Assembly: GCF_027595985.1 (NCBI RefSeq)
Contig: NC_073302.1
Coordinates: forward strand, 164,903,951-164,967,950
Direction of reading: 5' to 3'
Source of the DNA: Sorex araneus
Taxonomy: Eukaryota > Chordata > Mammalia > Eulipotyphla > Soricidae
Length of the DNA: 64,000 nucleotides
The position numbers and the translations under genes were made by a program. This document shows positions 36,257 to 48,500 of this stretch, piece by piece (the stretch's first letter is position 1; each line of letters begins with the position of its first letter). The notes beneath the pieces are model-generated. The model was given only the letters and a program-made list of their open reading frames with translations. It was not told the origin of the DNA and did not search any database.

Positions 36257-37304
36257 CCCTGTCACTGAAGGGCCCAAGGAGCATCAAATCATCATCGGGT
36301 CCTCGATTGAACTGCAGGACCAGTTGGTTGAGATAGTGGCAGGGCCCTTGGGCCTCTTGAGCACTGCTTGGGAGATCTGGACCCGAAGCAAACAATCCCA
36401 GCTTCCAGTTCCCAGAGGCACAGATCTATGATGAGAAACAGCAGTGGGCTTGGGAGCTGGGTGTTTGACTTGTAAGCAGACGGCACTAAAAGCCAAACCG
36501 GGGTGTCTTGGCTTCCAGATTGGAAGTCTCCCCACGAAGTGCAGGTCACCTCCCATGCTGCTAAGGGTGGCCAGAGGGAACTGCAGGCTGCTCTGTGCTG
36601 CGGCAATGTGGTGCCCCGTGGGCCTTAGCACCATCAACCTCCAAAGAGTTGACTTTCCCCAGGGGAGAGTTTGAGGAAGCCAGCATGCATTTATCAGTTC
36701 TACCCTTTATCCACTGCTTTTCTTACCGCAGGGCCAGAGCAGGGAATGTGGTTGCTCCTGGGTTCAGGAAAGTCTTGGGCACGGGGACCACCCAGGCTGC
36801 CAGGCCAAGGCGACTACAGAGTTCCTGCCACAGCAGGGAGAGGGGGGCTGCCTTTGAAGTGTAGCGGTGGGAGAGTGAGGGCTAGCTTTTGGGGTTTGGA
36901 CTGAGGTAATTTACTGGGTGTAACTTCTCCCCCAGTATTTGCATACAGGGGACATCAGGACATCAGACTGCATCCAAAAGGAAGCAAAAACAAATCACGG
37001 ATCACAAAAAGGAACCTGAAGTGTGTTTGCTAGGATGTGGCGGTCCCAGTTTTATATTGCTGTTATGGCAGAAGGTGGGCTGGTTAAGAATCTGTGGCAT
37101 ATCTAAACATTAGACCTCTGTACCATGTGAGGATCAACAGTTTATTCCTGAGTCAGACCTCTCAGGAAACGCTGATCAGGCTTCACTAATGCAACAACTC
37201 AACACTTTCTAGATTTCCAAAGTATCATCTTAACCAATTAGGCCTTGGTGTGTAGCTGATCCACAGCCTTTGAACTTGCAGTAATTTAAATGCACTTGTC
37301 TGAG
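36257..37304. other. GC-richer unique DNA
   Basis: Apart from the possible SINE fragment near 36348-36385, nothing is recognised. Several 76-117-codon frames on both strands are mutually overlapping and lack domains or splice context. Confidence 0.4.
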
Positions 37305-37490
37305 TTAAAGTCCCACTGTTTACTGGGACTGAGGGAAAGTTCTAACTTCCCTGTATCGCTTCTCTTACCCCTTATCTGTAAAATGGGTTACTGTTATGTA
37401 GCTACAACCTAAGGATGCTCCTAGACAATTAAATGACATACAGTTGCCAGAGCCCTGAGCACAGTGACAGCTTCATAGGAGTAGTTGAGA
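37305..37490 (+). repeat. MIR element, plus strand
   Basis: AAAGTCCCACTGTTTACTGG, TTATCTGTAAAATGGGTTACTG, GACAATTAAATGACATA and CAGAGCCCTGAGCACAGTGAC follow the MIR order. The conserved 'ATCTGTAAAATGGG' core is intact. Confidence 0.75.
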
Positions 37491-40400
37491 AAGGCTGAAT
37501 CTTATTACTTGTTGGTGGCTTTATTATTACATTAGACCTTTTGTGAGAGTAGCTCTTAATATGTGGAAGTCATTGAAAGTCCAGCCAGACTTGAGACTAA
37601 CCAAAGGGATATGGTTTGGCTTCATTATCTAAGCTCTGAGCCAAGCCATCAAAAAGGGTCGAATACATATTAAGAGAAAAAAATATATTAAGTGAGGAGG
37701 TTGGTGTGACTGAGACCATAAAGAATCGGTGCCACAATATTATGATTGGTTTGGCTCTTCCTCATCTACAAACATTGAGCCTGGCTTGAATGGTTCACTT
37801 TCAGCACCATTGACAGGTTCTTCATTTTATTTTTAAAATCTTGGGCATATTAAGAAAAAGATTAATACGTTTTTGTGCTCTATTTTTGTAACTCGGCATG
37901 GCTCATACATACTTTCTTTGTCCCATGTTTTGTGAAACATCCTCAGGTTTCTGATTTAAGCATTGTGTGTATTTCAAACCAAAAAGAGTTTGAGGTTGAA
38001 TTCGATAAAAAATAATGAAGTGGCTTGATCACATTGTAGCAGGAATTCAAAGAATGGAGGCTTTGCCCCTGTTCTTCTTTGTATTCTTGGGAGCTGTGCG
38101 CCCTGAGGTTCCTGTTTGACATGAGCAGAGCTGTCTTCTGTATGAATTTGGGTTCTTTGAGAAAACTAAATATTCTGATGAAGGAGATTCTAATGTACTT
38201 TGTAAGGGAAGCAGCATTGTGTTTATGTCGCTTGGATCTTAATCCTGTTCTAGGGCCATCCTTGTCTTCTCTGGGTCAATGAGTTAGAAGCTAGTTAGGA
38301 AAACTGGAAACTTTTATGTTACTGAGCTCCTGGGAAACTGAGGCAGTGCCTCTGAGTGTATTAATTTAACAGGATAGAGAAGAAAAATAGAGTGACCACG
38401 AATTTCATATGGGGACATTTGACAAATTAAAGGCATTTGAATGTATTGCTAGGAAACTTATTTTCTTTTAAAGCCTTGAGTCAAATTTCTCTGGTTTCAG
38501 TTTTCTATCCTTTGCTATCCAGAAAATTTAAACCTTAAATCTGTGAATAGTATTCTTTTGTGGAGACAAAGAATCTTTATATTTGTGTTTGTTTAATGCC
38601 TATGCACAGTGTATCTACTGAACTGAGGTCTCTAATAACTTATTGGAAAAGACAACTTAAAAAAAATGCTACAAATAAATACTCAAGATTGTTGTGGAGG
38701 TTTGTCCACGCCCATCAGTCCTTGAATATAAACAAATTGAAACATCCTGAATCAATTCCCATTTTCTTTTTAACTCCTGCGTCTCAACATGTTTTAAAAG
38801 CATTCTTTCCAAGCACAAAGTTTATCTAACCATTCTTTTCCTTTTGTAAGATTCACAACTCCTTTTAGAATCTTTTGTTTTTATTTTTAGAGGTGATTTA
38901 GCATATCAGATAACTTGTAAGTATCAGGCTAAATCATCTGCCTTGTTTCAGTTTTAAAAAAAATGCTAGCACCAAGTTCCCTTGCTGCCAAGGCAGAGAT
39001 TTCATGCTATTTCGTAGTCATTCCTACTGAGGGGAGAATGTGGTCTCGATTGCCAGAGCTATACCAGGACGCCTGACAAAGGAATCTTATTATCCCTACT
39101 TGCAATGGGAGGCAACAAAACTCTTCCAGGAGGATGGCATTGGCTACTGCTCATGCTCCAGAATTGCTGTGTGGTCAGGTCAAGCCTTTTTCTTAATACT
39201 CACTGGGTCAGCCTTTCTTGTGGGTTTGTGTGTGGGAGACTGAGCACACAGTGGGAGAACACTGTGTGTTGAGGGGAGGCCCTCTGCCTCTTATGCAGGG
39301 AAATTACTGCCACATGAAGGTAGGGCAGGAAGCCAGGGGCTGTCCTAAAGCCTGCCTCTTCAGATCGTTTGCCCCCTCTCCTGTGTGCAAGAGCACTTGT
39401 GCTAGAGTGAGAGAATAGTGTCTTTGGAACACAAACTTCTGACTGCCAACAACTCACAAGTTCAAAGTCAAGCATCTGTGGACGTTGCATTGAGTCATGT
39501 ATTGTAACCAGATTGTCTGAAGGAATTCGAGAATTGCAAAGGCTGCCCAAATGAACTATGTTTTTAAGGTTACTCATTTAAGTAAGGAGTAAATATTTCC
39601 ATTCAGTGGAGTCATCCCTTCTTGGGCAGACAGAATCATTTTAGTAAGAACTATAATTAATACTACTAATTCAGTGTGAATTGCATGTTCCTGTTAAAAC
39701 TGAAAAGAACCCAGAAGTTACTGTTAGTGTACCTTCAAGGGATGGTAAAAGTCCAAAGTCATGTCATAAATACTCCGTACATGTGGTAAAGACTAACCAA
39801 ATCAAAGAGATTCGATTCTAATTTCAAAGGAGTTGCTATGTTAAATATAGGCTTAATACCTGAAAGTAGACAAATACAGAGATAATTATACAGAATATAT
39901 CTGAAGATTACATTATACAAAATAACTAGTTAAGAAACTCAGCAGTTTCATTGGATCAAACTTACCAACTATTTATATCAGAAAATAATCACCCTCCTGG
40001 TCGAAAAAACAAAAACTTTCAGTTTAACGATTTAAAACTCATACCAAGCGTGCAAAGTAACTCTTAAGCAAAGAAATCAGGGAAATCTTACACTGTCCTT
40101 GTGACCAATGCCTCCATACTTCAGTGATTTGATTTTAAAGGAGATACAGGAGTAATAATAATCAGACTCCACATTACTCGAAGAATCCTCAAATTAAAAG
40201 AGAGTTATGTAGAAGATTTCTGCTGCTGGTAGAGAATAATTTCCTCTGCCTTTGCATTATTCATCTCATGTAAATTTTGATAAAGTTCATCACTGTGATT
40301 ATTATTTCATTTAGCACATTTTATATGTTTATAGCACAATTTCCATAGTAGGATCTTTTTCCTTTTCCAGATTAGCATAAGTGTATGTGTTCTTGATGGA

Positions 40401-40550
40401 AAAAGGGACCTTTTAAGAAGCAGGTAATTGATGTGCATCAGTCTAGTCAGTGGCATTCAGGAATAACTAACACAAATGCTTGCCCCTGTGGTATTAGCCA
40501 TAGGCAATAGAGAGCTTTGCAGGCATTATTATCTACCTACTATGCACCAT
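37491..40550. other. Unique non-coding DNA
   Basis: No confident repeat or exon is recognised. An 89-codon frame at 38560-38829 and a 125-codon minus frame at 39200-39577 show no protein signature. Confidence 0.45.
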
Positions 40551-40800
40551 CACTGTATCACTGTCACTGTCATCCTGTTGCTCATGGATTTGCTGGAGTG
40601 GGCACCAGTAACATTTCCATTGTGAGACTTGTTACTGTTTTTAGCATATCAAATACACCACGGGTAGCTTGCCAGGCTCTGCCATGCAGGCGAGGTACTC
40701 TTGGTAGCTTGTTGGGCTCTCCAAGAGGGACAGAAGAATCGAACCTGGGTCAGCCGTGTGCAAGGGAAATGCCCTACCCGATGTGCTATTGCTCCAACCC
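40551..40800 (-). mobile_element. Class II SINE, minus strand, with target duplication
   Basis: The copy is complete from head (GGGTTGGAGCAATAGCACAT on the minus strand) to tail (GACAGTGATACAGTG). An exact 12-base duplication ACTATGCACCAT lies at 40539-40550 and 40801-40812. It faces the plus-strand copy at 41326-41553. Confidence 0.95.
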
Positions 40801-41325
40801 ACTATGCACCATAGTAGGTGCAAACCAGAGAGTATAGAGAAGATTTTGTATGCTTGTCACTACCTTTTAGGGTGTGACTAAAAATCCTAAACCTTTCAGA
40901 TTCAGTTCTTATGTTATTGTCTTTAAATTGCACAACAGTAAAATGGAAGAGCCTGAAATCTCAATCAGGAATCTGATTGTAGGATACCTGTTCTTAAATA
41001 AAAGTCTCAATTTACCATGGTTTTACAGTACAATGTGTATTTCAGGAGTAAAGCTTCTCACCTTTATATACTTGCTATCATAGTTCTACTGCTGCTCGCC
41101 ATGATCAAATTGGCCCTCTCTCCCCATGCACCATTCTCCCTTTCCGAGTCTCTCCTAAGAGCCACTGTATTGTATCCAGAGTAAATTATTTTTGCTGTGA
41201 ATTTTCTTTAGTTTGCTTACTTGTTCATTTATTTTCCACAAAAGAGTGAAAGTATTGGGCATTTGTCTTTCACTCTCTAAATTACTTGGACATTAAACGA
41301 AATATGATTTACTACTAAGAATTCA

Positions 41326-41553
41326 GACTGGAGCAATAGCACAGCAGGTAGGGCCAACCTGGGTTCGATTCTTCCATCTTTCTCGGAGAGCCTGGCAAGC
41401 TACCGAGAGTATCCCTTTCGCATAGCAGAGCCTGACAAGCTAGCCATGGCGTATTCAATATGCCAAAAACAGTAACAAGTCTCACAATGGAGAAATTACT
41501 GGTGCCCGCTTGAGCAAATCGATGAACAACAGGATGACAGTGCTACAACAGTG
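41326..41553 (+). mobile_element. Class II SINE, plus strand, with a deletion in the head
   Basis: About 20 bases of the head between GGTAGGGC and CAACCTGGGTTCGATTC are missing, which removes the anticodon-arm part but leaves the B box. The body and the ACAGTGCTACAACAGTG tail are complete. A short target duplication around CTACTAAG flanks it. Confidence 0.88.
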
Positions 41554-41759
41554 CTACTAAGGACTTAGTCTCCTTTAAACAAATCTTGGACTTAGAAATG
41601 ACCAGTGTGAGGATCTGCCTAGCTGGGACCACAATGTCTCTGACAGTATACTGAAACTGCTTTGTGAGTACCATTGCAACACATCCCCTCCCTGTTCTGC
41701 TTTTAAAGTTTCATGCTTGACCACTGAGAAGAGATTTAAAGAGATTTAAAAATCTAGCT

Positions 41760-42799
41760 CCCAAATGGCCAAAAGACACAGGAAAAAGTGCTGTACATCA
41801 CTAATCATCAGGGAGATGCAGATCAAAACAACCATGAGATACCACCTCGCACCACAGAGACTGGCACACAACCAGAAGAACAAAAGCAACCACTGTTGGA
41901 GAGGATGTGGGGAGAAAGGGACCCTTCTACACTGCTGGTGGGAATGCCGACTGGTTCAGCCCTTTTGGAAAACAATATGGACAATTCTCAAAAAATTAGA
42001 AATTGAGCTCCCATTTGACCCAGCACTACCACTGCTGGGAATATAGCCAAGAGAAGCAAAAAAGTATAGTTGAAATGACATCTGCGCTCATATGTTCATC
42101 GCAGCACTGTTTACAATAGCCAGAATCTCGAAAAAACCCGAGTGCCCTAGAACAGATGACTGGTTGAAGAAACTTTGGTACATCTAGACAATGGAATACT
42201 ATGCAGCTGTTAGGAAAAATGAGGTCATGAACTTTGCATATAAGTGGATCAGCATGGAAAATATGCTAAGTGAAATGAGTCAGAAAGAGAGAGACAGACA
42301 TAGAAAGATTGCACTCATCTGTGGAATATAGAATAACAGAGTAGGAGACTAACACCCAAGAATAGTAGAAATAAGTACCAGGAGGTTGACTCCATGGCTT
42401 GGAAGCTGGCCTCACAGTCTGGGGAGAGAGCAACTCAGATAGAGAAGGGAACACCAAGTAAAATGTGGTTGAAGGCCACGCAGGAGAAGGATGATGTGTG
42501 CTGAATGTAGACTAGACACTGAACACAATGGCCACTCAACACCCCTATTGCAAAACACAACACCTAATTAGAGAGAGAGAACAAAAGGGAATACCCTGCC
42601 ACAGTGGCAGGGTGAGGTAAGGGAAGATGGGATTGGGGGGGCGGGGAGGGATGCTGGGTTTATTTGTGGTGGAGAATGGGCACTGGTGAAGGGATGGGTT
42701 CTCGAACTTTGTATGAGGGAAACACGAGCACAAAAATGTATAAATCTGTAACTGTATCCTCGCAGTGATTCACTAATTAAAAAATAAATTAATTAAAAT
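41760..42799 (+). mobile_element. 5'-truncated L1 retrotransposon
   Basis: About 1.04 kb from the end of ORF2 through the 3' UTR ends in an AATTAAAAAATAAATTAATT-type A-rich tail. An 11-base target duplication AAAATCTAGCT lies at 41749-41759 and 42800-42810, so the truncation happened at insertion. Its 3' UTR (GTGGTGGAGAATGGGCACTG, GTAACTGTATCCTCGCAGTG) is the counterpart of the 3' end of the composite element at 20761-21504. Its frame is broken, so it is dead. Confidence 0.92.
41765..42300 (+). pseudogene. L1 ORF2 C-terminal remnant
   Basis: The frame from 41765 shows the L1 ORF2 tail: [17 protein letters not shown], then the cysteine motif around [18 protein letters not shown], then WKTIW and [10 protein letters not shown]. 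It stops at TAG (42044-42046), where an intact family member would continue. Later pieces (MFIAALFTIA-like, MEYYAA-like) occur beyond that stop with further stop codons. Endonuclease and reverse-transcriptase domains are absent. Confidence 0.9.
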
Positions 42800-42810
42800 A
42801 AAATCTAGCT

Positions 42811-43022
42811 TCCAGCTTCTTAAACTATGGCTCGTGACTCTTATGAGGTCTGACATCTGTATGCAGGAGTTGTGAAAAATTAAGAAACAAGTAAAAAATT
42901 TTTAAATGCTCAAAGACCAGGAATTAATTTAAAATCATACTGAATCCAAAGTGTTCTAGCACTGTTTTTCTCATTTGTTTTTCTCAGTCAGGGGTTGTGA
43001 CTGGAAAAGTTTGAGGAACCCT
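42811..43022. mobile_element. hAT-like miniature DNA transposon
   Basis: The left end TTCCAGCTTCTTAAACTATGG and the right end AAAGTTTGAGGAACCCT are imperfect inverted repeats. AATCTAGC occurs immediately on both sides (42802-42809 and 43023-43030), consistent with an 8-base target duplication. No coding capacity is present. The exact termini are uncertain by a few bases. Confidence 0.55.
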
Positions 43023-43030
43023 AATCTAGC

Positions 43031-43679
43031 CCAAATTCCAAGGACCATCTAGCCTATGCCTGGCTGCTGATTTGTTCCAGTCCATCTCTTCTTCCTAGGA
43101 CTGCAAAAGTTCTCTATCCCATGAAGCATCCTTATGGAATAAGCCTGACCCATCTTCTGCATAACAGTACTTTGGATATGTGGAGGGAATTACAAATTCT
43201 CCCAATTTTTCCCCCTTAATTCTCCCCAAGGCTTTCAACTGTGCTTCAGAGAATTTGATTATATTTCCCCTATGGACTGATGTTCTTTCCCCTGAATGCC
43301 ATGCAGTCTACACACAGTACATTCATGACTGCTTTAACCAAGAACAAAGCAGCGTGGAACTGGTACCTAGACATTTAGAGAACATCAGAGCTGACATCTG
43401 ATAGCCACACAAACTGTTGCAATTTAATTCTAGTCAACCCTTCATATTCTCCCCTTACCTCAACAGATACAGGTCTCAGATTTCAGCTGTAAACTAAAAT
43501 ACTCTGAAATATTGTCATAGCTGCAGGAAAGAACTCTTAGGGAAGGGAATCAAAACGCATTGCTTTGTTTCCAGGAAAACATTCAAAGAGATAAAACAGC
43601 ACTTTTTAACATAGCAAATATTTACTCTGATCTCTGAACTTGTATATGAATTTTAGAAGGAGTAAGGTGTGTAGTGAAT
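43031..43679. other. Unique non-coding DNA
   Basis: No repeat or gene is recognised. Confidence 0.45.
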
Positions 43680-43690
43680 GATCAGAAGTA

Positions 43691-43859
43691 TCACTGTATC
43701 CTGTCATTCCGTTGTTCATCGATTTTCTTGAGTGAGTGCCAGTAATGTCTTCATTCATCCCTGCTAGTGTAGCCCTATGGCATATAGGGGGCTCTTTCAG
43801 GATCAGGGGAATGAGGACCATCATTGTTACTGTTTATGGCATATTGAGTATGCCACGAA
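43691..43859 (-). mobile_element. 5'-truncated class II SINE, minus strand, with an internal foreign segment
   Basis: Tail and 3' body (TCATCGATTTTCTTGAGTGA, CAGTAATGTCTTCATT) and the more 5' body (GTTACTGTTTATGGCATATTG) are separated by about 70 bases (43757-43827) that are not part of the family. An 11-base duplication GATCAGAAGTA lies at 43680-43690 and 43860-43870. Confidence 0.8.
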
Positions 43860-43870
43860 GATCAGAAGTA

Positions 43871-45038
43871 GTGAATAAAAATAATTGTATTTGCCCAAAT
43901 AGCTCTGCAATATTAAAAGACTGATAGTAATCCTTCTTCTCAGAGACTCAGTTCCATCACAGGGACCGGTGGGCTTATTTATATGTTAGCTCATACCCTT
44001 CCCAGGGGTTGTGATGCAGAATAGCCAGGATGGAATTGCTGTCATAAGAGTGATTCTCAGTATCTGCTATGATGATGAAGCTGAAAGCATTATATCCTGC
44101 CAGTCTGTGCTTAGAGAATAAGTACTATATTATTTGTGTCCTTTGGAACACACAAATTGCATTGAATATACTTTTCTTTTTATGGAAATAAAAACTGATA
44201 AAGCACAATTTTCAAAGTGTACACAAAATACACAGTCCATTATGCTCAATTTTAATTAGTAGAGTAGGTATAAAATTTGTATGGAAATACAATCAGATAT
44301 TTATTTGTTGCATTCATTTTAGATATTCGAAATAGACAGCTGTAGGGTATTCAGTACTCCCTGGAACCGATTTGAATTGGTGACCTACTTGCAAAATTAT
44401 ATTCCATGTTCATCAAGATTATTGTAGCTTTAGAATGTAATGTATGTTATCACTACATTAAAATTTCTAGTACTTTTTAAAAGGAAAAAAAAGCATTTTT
44501 TAACCTTAAAATATATTAAAGGATGTTTTAATCTGTTAGAGTAGAATGGATATTTTAACAGTTTAAAAGTAAATTAAATGAAAAGACTCAAAAGGGTAGT
44601 ACTTTTTAAAACATTTGATTTGGGGGATAAGCATTCTCATACTTTTATTTATCAGATGAATTTAATCTCTTCCAAGCTGCATTTAGAGATGAGATGAAAA
44701 AGAAATCAAAGATCAATATTGCATTAATAAATTTCAACAGGCAGTTTATGTTGGGGCAAAATAATTGAGCTCATTAAGAAAATTGATATATTTCCTGAAA
44801 AAAGTCTGCAGCATTTCTCTATCTGAACTTGCCAAACAGGCTCAGGTTTCCCACCTCCTCAATATAAATCAAACTCATACATCCTGTGTGAGATTCTTCT
44901 GCAAAGAGAGATTCTGAAAGAGAAAATTCCTGAAACATGTAGAATATACAGAGAAGAGGCCTTTAAAATAAAGCTGAAATTTATTAGGTGTCTTTAGAAT
45001 TCATGTAAAGAACCTCTCGCTTTGTTCTTTCCTTGTAG
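43871..45038. other. Unique non-coding DNA
   Basis: No repeat is recognised. The segment leads into the candidate splice acceptor at 45037-45038. Confidence 0.45.
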
Positions 45039-45139
45039 GTCTCTAAGCCCACTGATGACAAGAAAATCTTCAGTGGTTCCAGAGACAAGCTGCTGGAGAC
45101 TTGGTACATTTATCTGCTAGGAGGAAGTGAGCTAATTAG
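45039..45139 (+). other. Candidate internal exon, transcript unknown
   Basis: A good acceptor (pyrimidine-rich CTTTGTTCTTTCCTTGTAG ending at 45038) and a consensus donor (G then GTGAGT from 45140) enclose 101 bases. One frame is open throughout, reading VSKPTDDKKIFSGSRDKLLE and then TWYIYLLGGSELIR. The other two frames contain stops. An open frame of 33 codons is not rare by chance, and I do not recognise the peptide. It could be a coding exon, an exon of a non-coding transcript, or a decoy. Confidence 0.35.
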
Positions 45140-45379
45140 GTGAGTGATCCCTTCAGAAAGATCTTCCCAGAAAAGCATTAAAGGCGTCCAAATTAAGCCA
45201 TAATCATTTCTGGACCCTAAAATGCTTCTGGGCATCCAGGGAACATTTGTTTAATATTGTGTTATCTCAAAAGCCTTAAGTCTAAGGGAAGAAAAAAGTG
45301 GTGATCAAAGATGGTGGAAATATTGTGACACCAATTTCAAGTATGCTCTACTCTACTTTTATTAATTTTTCAGTTTAAG
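45140..45379. other. Unique DNA downstream of candidate exon
   Basis: If the exon is real this is the start of its intron. Nothing else is recognised. Confidence 0.4.
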
Positions 45380-45538
45380 TTTTGTTGTTGTTTTGGGGTC
45401 ACACCCGGAAGTGCTCAGGGCTTACTCCTGTCCCTGCACTCAGGAATCTCTCCTGGAGGTCTCAGGGAACCATATTTGGTGAAGAATCGAACCCTGGTTG
45501 ATTGCATGGAAGACAAAATGCTACATGCTGAAGCCCTC
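45380..45538 (-). mobile_element. Class I SINE, minus strand
   Basis: TTGGGGTCACACCCGGAAGT, GGGCTTACTCCTGTCCCTGC, GAATCGAACCCTGGTTG and GCTACATGCTGAAGCCCT mark the antisense copy. The middle has lost a few bases around TTTGGTGAAG. Confidence 0.8.
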
Positions 45539-48500
45539 AACTTTTATTTTTAAATTGAAAGGGAAATAAAAAGTCTTTTTTTTATTACAAAAGGTCACAG
45601 TTTTTCCTTCTAATGTTAGAGTTTGATATCTAGCATGGACACATCATTTATTAGCTCTGGTGCAGATCACAGCCAAATTTGCAAATTCAAAAGTATAGTT
45701 TGACATTATCCTAATTGCTTAAAGCTATGTATTTGCAAGGAGCCAGGCACTGAAAATTCCCAGAGCTGGTATATTGGGTAGTGTATTTTTCTCCAAAAGT
45801 GTGTTAATATTTCACACTTAACAGAATTTGCTTATCAGTTGAAAATCCTTAACCTACACCCATTTGTGTAATATACAGTTATAAAATTAAATTGATGTTC
45901 TAGAAATTTTAAGGCAATGACATTGCAAACCCCTTGGTTCTTCCTAGACATTCTGTATTTGTTCTTTTCATTTTTTTTAATTCTGAAAAAAATAGGTTGT
46001 TACTCGATAGCCTTAGCTCTAAAATATATACGACAGGTTATTTTTATTTGTTTGGTTTTCAGAAATCATATCCATGTCTCCTACTCTCTGTAGTCCTTAG
46101 CAAAATGAATCAAAGCCACTCTGTACCCCAAGCTAACGCCAGTGTTGTCTTTTTGGAAAAAAATTTCAGCGTTTTACCTCAAGTGCTATGCAGTAAATTT
46201 ACGGGGAAAGAAAAATTTTATTAAATTATAACTGTGAGGAGCTGCCTTTTCTACATCGCAAACAAAAAATTCCTTCATGAAATACCATAAAACCCATATT
46301 ATTTACTAGAGAGACCTTTCCTGTCTCCCAGGTAAACACTTACAGTGTGTAGACTTGTGTAAATACATATTTAGGAGTGGCTAAATATGGCGAGGTATTT
46401 TTAAAGGTGTATTTACAAAGCTGAATACATACACTTGCGTTTCGGGTATGTATAAGCTGTGTGTATTGCTCTGCTGTCTATTCAGAATCCTACTTTAACT
46501 CTGGTATATACACCTGGGATATAGGCACCGAGTATCAAAACATTTATCTTTAATCAAAATTACTAAGGACAGGTCCTTAAATCATTTCAAAAGGGTAAAA
46601 AATTTTAACTACTAGACTAAATTTTTTTTTCCTGTTTGACTTGAAAATTGGTTCGGAAGCGCCAGCAGCATTCACAGAAGTACATCTTCTTTCTAAACAT
46701 CTTTGTGCATAAAATAATTATCATTTTATATTTAGTTCAGAATGTTATGAGATGTAACTCACAAATGCAGTTCCTAAGAAAATGTATTATCTAGGAAAGT
46801 TTAAGGTAAGTTGGAAAGTATCATTAAGATATTTAAAAAATAATTTAGAAACACAAAAATGTAAGCGAAAAAATCTGTTCTTCATTAAATGGCAGAAAAC
46901 TTCCTATGATAATGTAGTGAAACTCTCTAGCATTCAGTGTCCATATGCAGTTTTGTTCTTGGGAAATGTATTCGCCATGAGGAAAAGAATGAGATGAGAA
47001 TAAAGAGGTTGTAGATGTATTAAATCTGTTCTTTTGTCAGTTGTACTTCAAAACAAATAAGGATCATAGTTGTGTAAAATATGGGAATCATATTGTGCCT
47101 GATCACATTTGTGTATAAAATGAGGAAGGATCAAATTTGTGTAAGCTAGAGATTGAGAGTTGAATTAACTCTAGTGCTTGGACTATCTCAGGAGACCTTA
47201 GCTAGAAATCTAGTCAGTGCTTCTAGTTCTTTTCTAATGCAGTCTGCTACCATTCTAAATGTTCTCAACATCCTGTATTTGGATAATTGAAAATTGTATT
47301 ATTGTAAACTATATGAGTGACAAAGTTATTCAGCAAAATAACTTTTTAAATAAAATTTGCAGTAGGCTGACTTTTTTTAACCTTACAAAAATGTATCATA
47401 GGATATGTATCTTATGAGTACATTTTCCTCCCCAAGGTACAAATTCCACAAATTTTTATTAAACATTGTGGGTCTAAAATTTAATTTAATTTAATTTTTT
47501 CCTTTTTTGCCATTTGGAGCCATTTTGATGTTTATAGACTCATAAATTCATAGATAAATACTCCCATATACTTAGTAATGTGTTTAATTCTCTGTATTTG
47601 AGTTCGATTCGAATAAGCTAAGCCATATTTCAAATGAACAACACTGAAGAGAATAAGAAAAGAATAACTCAGGAAACATTTGAATGCAGCAAATACCACT
47701 TAAAACCACTTTAACTTAAAATATTTTTTCCTTTTGGACCTCTGAAGCACAGGAGATTCTAGCACCAATTCTGAGAGAATTTTAGCGTTAACTGTGAATG
47801 GTGCCCTCTATATATAGTACTTGTACCAGCACTGAAACTTGTGAAACCAGCTTTCCCAGCAAAAGACAAAGCTTACAGGAAAGTGTTTGAGGAGATGAAG
47901 CAAGCACAAATTCTATGCATTATTATTTTTGTTAGTTGCACCGCATCTCTAATTTTTATTCTGTGGCTAAGTTTCTTGTTTCCATGTGAACTTCCATTAG
48001 GAACACAAATTGCTGAGTCCATATCTGCTGACAGAAATGCCACAACATAAATTACACCAAAAACATGCCACTTTGAGTGGGTGGGAGCATGGCAGGGGGG
48101 AACTAAGTCAGATAAAAAGCCACTGTGCTACTGCCCAGCCTGCAACCCTGTCCCGCTGACCACTGATAAAATTTATCACAGGGCCACATACGGGAAGGCA
48201 GCTTAAAGAAGAGTCCTCTGTGGTAAAACGTGTAACAGCAAAACAGCTAATGGAGTTATTACTTTATTGGAAAGCAGGATCTTGGGATGTTTAAGTTTTC
48301 CAGCTTTAGCAAGTCTATGAATTGTTCTTCTGTAATTAAAAAGGGCTGAAATTAAAACAAGAAAGGTGGTTAGAAACCTGAGGGATGGCTCTGACTGGTC
48401 AGAACACCAAAACTCAGCATACTACCCAGTACTCTTTAACAACAGGTGGGTGCAGGAGTTTCTGAGAGTTCAAAACTGCTATGCATCTTCATTCTTATGA

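Noticed and set aside
41765..42046. L1 ORF2 tail as a functional gene
   Set aside because: Only the C-terminal end is present, the 5' part was lost at insertion and the frame is closed by stops.
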